From contig JAHCAW010000018.1 in NCBI GenBank assembly GCA_019634695.1, positions 1-64,000 on the forward strand: DNA of 64,000 nucleotides, in the 5' to 3' direction. Both the position numbers and the translations under genes were made by a program. Under the pieces are notes generated by a model that worked only from the letters and a program-made list of their open reading frames with translations, did no database searches and was not told where the DNA came from. How positions within the stretch are numbered: the stretch's first letter is position 1; each line of letters opens with the position of its first letter. The stretch comes from Candidatus Sumerlaeia bacterium (GTDB lineage: Bacteria; Sumerlaeota; Sumerlaeia; SLMS01; JAHLLQ01). Positions 57,965-64,000 of this stretch are shown here, piece by piece.

Positions 57965-58564
57965 CTACTCGACCGGCGCCAGCAGATCGAAGATCATCGG
58001 ATGGAAGGGCAGGCCGAGGGCGCGGCGGGCGAACTCGGCGGCGGCAAGTTGCTCGACCCATTCCGGGGGCGGGTTGCCCATTCGGGGGGATTCGAGCGCG
58101 TAGACCTCGCGCGCGAGCACGATGGGCGCGAGGTCGCGCGTCGTCAGGCGCAGCAGGCAGCCGGTCTCGGTGGCGAGGCGCTCGAGGTCCTCGACCACCT
58201 GCTCGGAGATGACGATGGCGCGCTCCTCGGACTCGGCGAGGGCGGTCGGCGCCCAGCGGGTGCCACGGGCGGTGCCGGGCTCGCGCAGCACGTCCCAGCC
58301 GCGCGTGCGAACGTGGGCGACCAAGTGGTCCCATGCGGCGCGGGCGTCCCAGCGCGTCTCCCATTCGCGGGGTGTGACAAGCGGACGCGCCGGTTGCAGG
58401 CCGGACAGCTCCAGTACCCGCGCGGCGCGGCGCTCGATGCGCAACTGGGCCTCGGCCGAGCCGCCGATGGCCTCGCGGACCTCGGCGGGCTGGCGCTTGA
58501 ACCAGCGCAGCACCAGCTCTCCGAAGGGTTCGTTCCAGATCGGTTCGGATCCAAAGACGCGCAT
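57965..58564 (-). CDS. Protein of unknown function
   Basis: A 199-residue soluble protein I cannot assign. It has no signal peptide or membrane span. Segments such as WFKRQPAEVREAIGGSAEAQLR and QVVEDLERLATETGCLLRL are helical; RLTTRDLAPIVLAREVYALESP contains a possible strand. Trp residues are frequent. No metal or nucleotide motif is seen. ATG at 58564 follows AAGGCC. Codon usage resembles that of the neighbours. It converges on the PBP gene, and the next leftward genes upstream (MauE-like and rhodanese) are about 70 bases away, so it could be the last gene of that operon. Confidence 0.7.
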   Translation of the reverse strand: MRVFGSEPIWNEPFGELVLRWFKRQPAEVREAIGGSAEAQLRIERRAARVLELSGLQPARPLVTPREWETRWDARAAWDHLVAHVRTRGWDVLREPGTARGTRWAPTALAESEERAIVISEQVVEDLERLATETGCLLRLTTRDLAPIVLAREVYALESPRMGNPPPEWVEQLAAAEFARRALGLPFHPMIFDLLAPVE

Positions 58565-58636
58565 GAGGGGGCCTTGGCGGACATGGCGACGGCCTTCGGC
58601 CGCGCGCCCGGACTGTCGTCAGCCCCCCGGCGGGTG

Positions 58637-59122
58637 TCAATCGGCCGGACGCCGCGCCGCCAGCACCGCGTCGAGCGAGGCCGCTCCCCCGCCGCGCCAC
58701 GTCACTGCGATCGACGCGGTCAGGAACACCGCATTGCGCAGCAGACTGGTCACGCCGACGTCGCCCCGGCCGAACAGTCCGCCAAAGCACCCGCAGTCCA
58801 CCGACGCGCCGGAGAGGAACACCCACGCCAGCGCCGCTGTGAAGACGGCGTACAGACCGGTCGCCACCAGGCCGGCCGGCCGGCTCCAGAATCCGTACAC
58901 CAGCAGCACGCCGGCGACCACCTCAATCCAGGGAACCGCGTAGGCCGCGAAGGGGATCAGCGCCTCGGGCAGCATGCCGAAGGCGGCAATGGCGAGCATG
59001 AAGACCGGCGGGTCCGACAGCTTCATCATCGCGGCGAGCAGGAACGCGCCGCCGGCGATGAAGCGGCAGGTGGCCAGCAGGATTGTCTCGATGGGGACGC
59101 AACGGCCCGGATGGACGGACAT
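58637..59122 (-). CDS. MauE/DoxX-family membrane protein
   Basis: A 161-residue protein with four membrane spans (about 13-32, 48-70, 77-98, 118-135). Pattern ETILLATCRFIAGGAFLLAAMMKLSDP is typical for the first span of MauE/DoxX proteins. Between spans three and four lies SVDCGCFGGLFG, the CGCFG motif of MauE, where two Cys may exchange disulfides with a periplasmic partner. ATG at 59122 shares one base with the stop of the rhodanese gene (TGATG), so the two are coupled. A joint role in sulfur or thiol handling across the membrane is likely. Confidence 0.88.
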   Translation of the reverse strand: MSVHPGRCVPIETILLATCRFIAGGAFLLAAMMKLSDPPVFMLAIAAFGMLPEALIPFAAYAVPWIEVVAGVLLVYGFWSRPAGLVATGLYAVFTAALAWVFLSGASVDCGCFGGLFGRGDVGVTSLLRNAVFLTASIAVTWRGGGAASLDAVLAARRPAD

Positions 59123-59670
59123 CAGAAGAGGGGCTCCCCGGTTTCGATGGGATGCCCGGCGGCCACCCAAGCCGGGTAGCCACCTTCGAAGACGAACAAC
59201 TGTTCCTCGGCGAATCCATAGCGGATCATCTGCGAGCCGAGGTCGTGCGAGGCATGGCAGTCGCCGCCACCGCAGTAGATGACGAGCGCCATGGCCGGGT
59301 CGGCGGCGAGCGTGCCGGCGAGGAAGTCGACGAGGTCGCGGCGGGCGGATGCGGCACCGACATCGCCGGGTTCGAGTTGGAAGGACCCGGGGATGCGGCC
59401 GGCGCGGTGCTCGGCCGGGCTGCGGGCATCGACGAGGATGGCGGTGCCGGACTCGACGAGGGCGACGAGCATTTCGACGGTGAAGCCGTCGCCGGCCGGT
59501 TCGGCTGTCGGGGATGTATCGCCCGCGCGCACCTGAACGACTGGCAAGGTTGGAACCTTGTCGGCCTGAATCTTCGGGGGCATGCGCAGGCCGCGCAGCG
59601 CCCCGTCGGCCAGAGCGGCCGTCAGGGCAATCGCGACGATCAGGAGACTGCGGAGCAGGAGGGATTTCAC
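59122..59670 (-). CDS. Membrane-anchored rhodanese-domain protein
   Basis: A 182-residue protein. An N-terminal hydrophobic segment (LLRSLLIVAIALTAALADGAL) is a signal anchor or signal peptide. The rhodanese fold spans about 65-180: AILVDARSPAEHRAGRIPGS, then VIYCGGGDCHASHDLG with the active-site Cys loop, and FVFEGGYPAWVAAGHPI at the end. It carries sulfur as a persulfide or senses thiol state outside the cytosol. GTG at 59670 is the start. The MauE-like gene overlaps it by one base. Confidence 0.9.
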   Translation of the reverse strand: MKSLLLRSLLIVAIALTAALADGALRGLRMPPKIQADKVPTLPVVQVRAGDTSPTAEPAGDGFTVEMLVALVESGTAILVDARSPAEHRAGRIPGSFQLEPGDVGAASARRDLVDFLAGTLAADPAMALVIYCGGGDCHASHDLGSQMIRYGFAEEQLFVFEGGYPAWVAAGHPIETGEPLF

Positions 59671-59724
59671 GCGCGTATCCGGTGCGGTATCAACGTTCCA
59701 TCGCCAGGTGTGGGGAAGCCAGAA

Positions 59725-60342
59725 TCATTCCGGGGCAGCTTGCTCGCTGGGCCATGAGGGGTTGAGCAGCGCGGTGAGCACGTGATCCTCCCAGCGGCCG
59801 GCGATCAGCAGGTAGTCGCGGGCGTAGCCCTCGACCGTGAAGCCGAGTCGGCGCAGCACCGCGCCGCTGCGCCGGTTGTGCGGCATGTAGTTGGCCATGA
59901 TCCTGTGCAGGCGCAGTTCGTCGAAGACCCAGTGGTTCGTGGCGCGCAGGGCCTCGACCATCAGACCCTTGCCCTGATCCTTCTCCGAAAGGCTGTAGCC
60001 GAGGACGCAGTAGTGCGCGGCGCGGCGCGTGATCTGGCTGTAGCTGACGTAGCCAATGACTTCGCCCGGCGATTCGCTGGGGAAGAGGAAGAAGCGTTGG
60101 GCGGTGCCCCATTCGGCTTCGCGATGGAACTCGCGCAGTTGCTCGGTCCAGAAGTGCTCGGTGTAGAAGTCCGACGGTTTGGCGGGCTCCCAAGGTTCGA
60201 GGAAGGCACGATTGCGGCGGTAGTAGCTGACGATGGCGCGCTGGTCGCCGGGCCGTCCGGGGCGGACGACGAGGCGCTCGGTCTGGAAGCAGGGCCCCTC
60301 GGCGAGGGCTGCCCGGGCGGTGCGCGTTGAAGAGGCCGGCAT
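59725..60342 (-). CDS. GNAT acetyltransferase (RimJ/RimL type)
   Basis: A 205-residue acetyl-CoA-dependent transferase. QTERLVVRPGRPGDQRAIV begins the RimJ-like fold, GYSLSEKDQGKGLMVEALRA (near 120-140) is the acetyl-CoA loop, LHRIMANYMPHNRRSGAVLRRLGF the C-terminal part typical of ribosomal-protein N-acetyltransferases, and EGYARDYLLIAGRWEDHVL the final strand. Target may be the N-terminus of a ribosomal or other protein. ATG at 60342. No partner in the neighbourhood explains it. Confidence 0.92.
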   Translation of the reverse strand: MPASSTRTARAALAEGPCFQTERLVVRPGRPGDQRAIVSYYRRNRAFLEPWEPAKPSDFYTEHFWTEQLREFHREAEWGTAQRFFLFPSESPGEVIGYVSYSQITRRAAHYCVLGYSLSEKDQGKGLMVEALRATNHWVFDELRLHRIMANYMPHNRRSGAVLRRLGFTVEGYARDYLLIAGRWEDHVLTALLNPSWPSEQAAPE

Positions 60343-60418
60343 TGCAGGTCTCCGGACCGTGTTCGGACTGTTGCCACCCTGCGAACGAGGACCCCCGCGG
60401 GGCAACGGCATTCGGGCA

Positions 60419-61204
60419 CTACCGGGCGGCCCGCCAGACGCGCCAGAGGAACTCGAGGTTGCCCAGCAGATACCGGCGCGCCAGGCGACGGGGCTCGAGC
60501 GCCAGCCGGAACGCCCACTCCAGCCCCGCCTGCCGCATCCAGACCGGGGCGCGGCGCCGCGTGCCGAAGTACTCGAACAGCGCCCCGACGCACCAGATCA
60601 CCGGCACCCCACCCCGTGCGCGCACGGACGAGGCCCATTGCTCCTGACGCGGGCTGCCCATGCCGACCAGCACCATGTCGACGCGGGCGGCGGCGAGCGC
60701 CTCGAGGACATCCTCTTCCTCGGGCCCGCCGAGCGCGAAGTGCCCGTGCTGGACGAGCGCGAACTCGAAGCCGGGCACCTGCTCGCGCAGCGTCGCGGCG
60801 CACCGTGCAACCGTCTCGGGCCGGGATCCAACCAGCGCCACGCGTCGCCCCCGGGCTTGGGCTGCCCAGAGGAACCGCACCAGGAAGTCTCCAGCGTTCA
60901 CGCGCTCGGGCACTCCGGGAGGCGCCAGCCGCGCCGAAGCGCGCACCACCGCCATCCCGTCGGCGTACAACAGGTCCAGCCCTTCCATCGCGCGCCGGTA
61001 GCTCGGGTCCCGATGGATCAGGTTCGACGTGTGGGCGTTCAGGTAGCCGACGACGCGGGAGGCTTCCCGGTCGCCGGCCCAGACCATGAGTTGGTCGATG
61101 AACTCGTCGACAGTGATCGCGGCGAGGGGGAGGCCGAAGAGGGACACCGTCCGGAGGACCGGGCGGGTCGAGGCTTCCGGGGAGCGGGGGATTTCGCCTT
61201 CCAT
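60419..61204 (-). CDS. WecG/TagA/CpsF-family glycosyltransferase (GT26)
   Basis: A 261-residue enzyme of the GT-E fold. LFGLPLAAITVDEFIDQL opens the fold, YLNAHTSNLIHRDPSYRRAM holds the conserved Thr/Asn, LLYADGMAVV the catalytic Asp, VALVGSRPETVARC the donor site, LVGMGSPRQEQWA another signature, and WCVGALFEYFGTRRRAPVWM with GLEWAFRLALEPRRLARRYL the membrane-touching end. It adds an N-acetylmannosaminyl-type sugar to a polyprenyl-linked intermediate in surface polysaccharide synthesis. ATG at 61204. The kinase-like gene upstream on the same strand may be part of the same pathway. Confidence 0.95.
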   Translation of the reverse strand: MEGEIPRSPEASTRPVLRTVSLFGLPLAAITVDEFIDQLMVWAGDREASRVVGYLNAHTSNLIHRDPSYRRAMEGLDLLYADGMAVVRASARLAPPGVPERVNAGDFLVRFLWAAQARGRRVALVGSRPETVARCAATLREQVPGFEFALVQHGHFALGGPEEEDVLEALAAARVDMVLVGMGSPRQEQWASSVRARGGVPVIWCVGALFEYFGTRRRAPVWMRQAGLEWAFRLALEPRRLARRYLLGNLEFLWRVWRAAR

Positions 61205-61299
61205 ACGGTGTCGCTCGGGGAGTGGTCGGTTCAGGACATTGAGGGTAGTGGACTTATATGAGCACAGGGGGTTGGGGGGCGTCGTAGAGTTACGGGAGG

Positions 61300-61345
61300 G
61301 AGCCGGCGGGCCACTTCGCTGACGCTCGGGGTTCCGATTGCGGTT
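61300..61345. repeat. Dispersed repeat, GCTGACGCTC family
   Basis: The stretch cttcgctgacgctcggggttccgattgc resembles the words at 11640 and 29513-29630. It lies between the GT26 gene and the kinase-like gene. Confidence 0.5.
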
Positions 61346-61358
61346 CTCCGAGACCGTA

Positions 61359-62078
61359 TCACTTTCCGGCCTGCTTGCGGCGCTGTTTCTGGCGGCGTTC
61401 GAACCAATCCATGATGGGGCTGTAGATGTTGCCGCGCAAGCCTCTGCCGAGGCTCAGGTACCATGGGATGGCGGCCAGGTCGGCCCTTTCGACTTCGGTC
61501 AGGCCCTCCCAGCCCAAGTACCACTTCTTCAGCTTGAGCAACTTGAGCCGGTCGACGCGGAACGCCCGGCGCAGGATGAGCCGATGGAAGAGCGAGTGAG
61601 GCGAAGGGCTCCACATGCTCTGGGCGAAATCGATCAGGCAGGGTTCGCCGGAGCCGCGGAGGCGCATGAGGTTGAGGCGGCGCAAGTCGCCATGATTCAG
61701 GCCGCGGGCGTGCATTTCGGCGACGAGGCGTTCGAGTTCGGCAAAGAAGTCGGCTGCCGGCTGGCCGGCCTCGCCGCGATCGGGCAGCCCTTCGGCGTCG
61801 AGAAACGACATCTCGATTGTCCAAGGGTGGGGCCTTGCGAGGAGCCGGGGGATGCGAGGGAGACCTTCGAGCAGGCGCAGGTTGCGGGCTTCGCGTGCGG
61901 TGACGACGCGGCCGACGGTGTGGCGCAGGAACCAGGGGCTGCGGCGGAAAGTCTTCCAAACGCGGCGGTCTGGGGCGGTGCCGAAGGCCCAGACGTCAGG
62001 CTGGAGCCACGAGTCCGAAATCTTGAGCGGCTCGGCTCCCTTGACGGGCGGTTTGGGATCGGGGCGCGATGGGCTCAT
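61359..62078 (-). CDS. Protein kinase-like protein, possibly a sugar kinase of envelope synthesis
   Basis: A 239-residue protein with a shortened kinase fold. DRRVWKTFRRSPWFLRHTVG carries a likely ATP-binding Lys, MHARGLNHGDLRRLNLM (about 137-153) is the catalytic loop with HGDxxxxN, and GEPCLIDFAQSMW is the DFG-like metal motif, here DFA. The architecture is close to the WaaP/RIO/Kdo-kinase group. The last 70 residues are basic (KLLKLKKWYLG, RRQKQRRKQAGK) and may bind the membrane. Together with the next gene (GT26) it may modify lipid-linked glycans. ATG at 62078. Substrate unknown. Confidence 0.82.
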   Translation of the reverse strand: MSPSRPDPKPPVKGAEPLKISDSWLQPDVWAFGTAPDRRVWKTFRRSPWFLRHTVGRVVTAREARNLRLLEGLPRIPRLLARPHPWTIEMSFLDAEGLPDRGEAGQPAADFFAELERLVAEMHARGLNHGDLRRLNLMRLRGSGEPCLIDFAQSMWSPSPHSLFHRLILRRAFRVDRLKLLKLKKWYLGWEGLTEVERADLAAIPWYLSLGRGLRGNIYSPIMDWFERRQKQRRKQAGK

Positions 62079-62406
62079 GGACGGCGGTTGGCTCGTGGCG
62101 TCCGGTGGGGGTGCCGGGGCAAGCAAGGGGCAGCAGCGGGCGGTCGCCAACCGGAAAGTCAGTTGGGAGGTGGGGGTCTGGCTGCTCGTCCGATCTGCCT
62201 TCCTGCTTCCGCATTTCCCGATCATCCGCGCTTGTGCCTGTCGGCAGGCCGCTGGCACTCATCTGGCTTGATTGGCGTGGGTGAGGCGGTTTGCCTGCGG
62301 AATGACGGGAATTCCGCACACAGTCAATCACCTTGACGCTAAGTGTGCCCCTCGGAAGATGCCGTATTGAGAGCAACGCGGGACAGCGAACGGGCAGGAA
62401 CACCGG
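62079..62406. other. Divergent intergenic region upstream of mcsA
   Basis: About 330 bases without a gene. It contains ggaattccgcacacagtcaatcaccttgacgctaagtgtgccc, in which TTGACG (about 62332) could be a -35 for mcsA, without a clear -10. No CtsR-like heptad repeat or CIRCE element was recognised. Confidence 0.3.
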
Positions 62407-63000
62407 ATGATGAAGTGCGAGAAGTGCGGACAGGACGACGCGATGATCAAGATCACGCGCATCGAGCGCGGCGGGGCGCCGTATCAGGTGCACCTGTGCC
62501 AGACTTGTGCGATCGAGGTGAGCCCGTACCAGAAGAAGCTGATGGCGAAACAGGTGCCGATCGACAAGATCTTCAAGGAGTTGCTCAAGGGCAAGGGCGC
62601 GGTGGTGATGCCCGAGCAGGAGGAGGCCCAGAAGGCGGCGACTGGCCCGACCTGTCCGACGTGCAACCTGAGTTTCGCGGACTACCGTTCGACCTACATG
62701 CTGGGATGCCCGGACTGCTACGAGGCTTTCGGCGACGCGCTGGCGGCGGACATCGTGCGCGTGCAGCGCGCCTCGCGGCATGTGGACTCGACACCGCCGA
62801 GCCGGTCGCTGGCGGCCGAGTTGCAGGAGCGCTTGCAGGCGATGCGCAGCGAACTGGCGTCGGCGATCGAGTACGAGGACTTCGAGCGCGCGGCGTTCCT
62901 GCGCGACGAGATCGCGCGGACCGAGCGGGCGCTGAAGGAAGCGCTGGTGGCCGATGCGGCCGCGCCGGCGCCGACGTCCGTCGAGGAGAAGGCCCCATGA
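62407..63000 (+). CDS. mcsA: McsA-like protein, activator of protein arginine kinase
   Basis: A 197-residue protein with four CxxC pairs: Cys4/7, Cys31/34, Cys83/86 and Cys101/104, giving two zinc-binding units. A UVR motif follows (LQAMRSELASAIEYEDFERAAFLRDEI, split over about 142-170). This is the order found in McsA, which binds and activates the arginine kinase McsB in the stress-linked ClpC pathway. An Ala/Pro-rich tail of 20 residues ends the protein. ATG at 62407 (a second at 62410). The stop overlaps the mcsB start (ATGA). No ctsR lies upstream and clpC is not visible. Confidence 0.93.
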   Translation: MMKCEKCGQDDAMIKITRIERGGAPYQVHLCQTCAIEVSPYQKKLMAKQVPIDKIFKELLKGKGAVVMPEQEEAQKAATGPTCPTCNLSFADYRSTYMLGCPDCYEAFGDALAADIVRVQRASRHVDSTPPSRSLAAELQERLQAMRSELASAIEYEDFERAAFLRDEIARTERALKEALVADAAAPAPTSVEEKAP

Positions 63001-64000
63001 CCGCCAGCCCGATCTTCGAGCGCTCCGACCGCTGGCTGGAGATGCGCAGCCCGCTGGGGCACACGGCCGTCTCGACGCGCGCGCGCTTCGCCCGCAACCT
63101 CACCGGATTCCCGTTCGCGCCGCACGCCCGCGCCGATGTGCTCGAGCGCATCGAGCGCTTCCTGGGCGAGGCCGTCGGGCGCGCCGGAGCGTTCCGCGAC
63201 TTCGAGCGCCTGGATCTGGCGTCGCTCTCCGTCGTCGAACGCAAGTTCCTCAAGGAAAGCCGTCTGATCAGCAAGGAGATGGAGACCGGCACGCGCCACT
63301 GCGGCGTCTACGTTTCGCCCGACACGCTGGCCTCGATCCTCGTCAACGAGGAGGATCACGTGCGCGTGCAGGTGCTGGCGCCGGGACTGGCGCTGGAGTC
63401 GGCCGTCGAGCGGCTGTCGGAGATGGACCGCGCGCTCGGCGAGGTCGTCGGCTATGCATGGTCGGAGCATTACGGCTACCTGACCGCGTGCCCGACGAAC
63501 GTCGGGACGGGCTTCCGCGCCTCGGTGATGCTGCACCTGCCGGGGCTGGCGATGCTGAGTCGCGTCGACGCGGCGTTGCAGGGCGTGGCCCAGCACGGCA
63601 TGACGGTGCGGGGCTTCTATGGCGAGAACACCGAGTACGCCGGCGACTTCTACCAGGTCTCGAACGAGGTGACGCTGGGCCGCACGGTCGAGAGCTTGGT
63701 CGAGGACCTTCGGCTGGTGCTGCTGCGCGTGGTCGAGCGCGAGGAAGAGGCGCGCATCGAGCTGTTCCGCCACCATGCCGTGCCGACGCGCGATGCGATC
63801 TGGCGCAGCTACGCGCTGCTGTCGCACGCGGTGCGCATGGAATCGGCCGAGGCGATGCGGCACCTGAGCCGCCTGCGCCTGGGCATCGACCAGCGCTACT
63901 TCCGCGACCTGGACCACCACGACCTGAACCGTCTGGTGGTCGAGATTCAACCCGCGCACCTGGAGTTGCGACGGCTCGCGCAGGGCGAGACGCTCTCGCG
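62997..64000 (+). CDS. mcsB: Protein arginine kinase McsB, partial at the right edge
   Basis: The first 334 residues are present and the C-terminus is beyond the window. VSTRARFARNLTGFPF is the N-terminal signature of the ATP:guanido phosphotransferase family, NEEDHVRVQVLAPG carries the substrate carboxylates, and TACPTNVGTGFRASVMLHLP (from about 163) is the catalytic Cys signature. VSNEVTLGRTVESLVEDL completes the ATP site. McsB phosphorylates arginine in proteins, which marks them for ClpCP. The ATG overlaps the mcsA stop by 4 bases, so the two are translationally coupled. Confidence 0.95.
   Translation, partial: MTASPIFERSDRWLEMRSPLGHTAVSTRARFARNLTGFPFAPHARADVLERIERFLGEAVGRAGAFRDFERLDLASLSVVERKFLKESRLISKEMETGTRHCGVYVSPDTLASILVNEEDHVRVQVLAPGLALESAVERLSEMDRALGEVVGYAWSEHYGYLTACPTNVGTGFRASVMLHLPGLAMLSRVDAALQGVAQHGMTVRGFYGENTEYAGDFYQVSNEVTLGRTVESLVEDLRLVLLRVVEREEEARIELFRHHAVPTRDAIWRSYALLSHAVRMESAEAMRHLSRLRLGIDQRYFRDLDHHDLNRLVVEIQPAHLELRRLAQGETLS

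Overview
This is a 64 kb stretch of a high-GC chromosome, densely coded on both strands, with Shine-Dalgarno sites before most genes and many GTG starts. No rRNA, tRNA, integrase or transposase gene was found. The mix points to a Gram-negative-type, uncultured lineage of the Sumerlaeota / Hydrogenedentota / Planctomycetota kind. That mix is McsA-McsB, a GHL10/DUF187 protein, secreted cohesin-like and dockerin proteins, lipoproteins, a bifunctional PBP, a two-unit ThyX-like protein, a Tat-exported DUF3604 protein and several families of short interspersed hairpin repeats. The lineage is an inference; no phylogenetic marker was aligned.

Left part (1-5.2 kb): a small accessory or defence-like cluster. 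It holds a DUF2779 RNase H-like protein running off the edge, an AAA ATPase just upstream of it, an AbiEi/AbiEii-type (type IV) toxin-antitoxin pair, and a WYL-domain regulator. From 5.5 to 12 kb come a secreted GHL10 glycosidase-like protein, an M17 leucyl aminopeptidase, an exported protein of unknown role, a NYN-domain protein, RidA, ribosomal protein S20 and a small membrane protein.

Middle part (12-43.6 kb): two overlapping family-2 glycosyltransferases; a hybrid histidine kinase; a trans-sulfuration PLP enzyme; a GH20 hexosaminidase; a thioredoxin-fold protein without its cysteines; a Ser/Thr kinase; an ArfB-like release factor; a GDSL esterase; a cold-shock protein converging on hisI; ribBA; an aminotransferase; a GT-C-like membrane protein with TPRs; several secreted or lipoprotein genes including a parvulin; a neighbouring cohesin-like and dockerin pair; PcrA-type helicase; a membrane sensor kinase; and Dps. 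Repeat-rich DNA lies at 14.0-14.5 kb and 39.4-40.0 kb.

Right part (43.8-64 kb): a ThyX-like protein with a hairpin over its start; a compact four-gene operon (P450, fatty acyl-AMP ligase, carrier protein-thioesterase fusion, sulfotransferase) whose members overlap by 1-4 bases and which is the best candidate for an undescribed pathway; an outer-membrane-type lipoprotein divergent from it; a Tat-exported DUF3604 protein; a PIN toxin with an overlapping small partner; a class A PBP; a rhodanese-MauE pair; a GNAT; a WecG/TagA glycosyltransferase next to a kinase-like protein; and mcsA-mcsB, the latter cut by the right edge.

How they fit: most genes are housekeeping or envelope functions in short operons. 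The accessory material is the left defence-like cluster, the lipid-sulfate-like operon, the cohesin/dockerin pair and the repeats.
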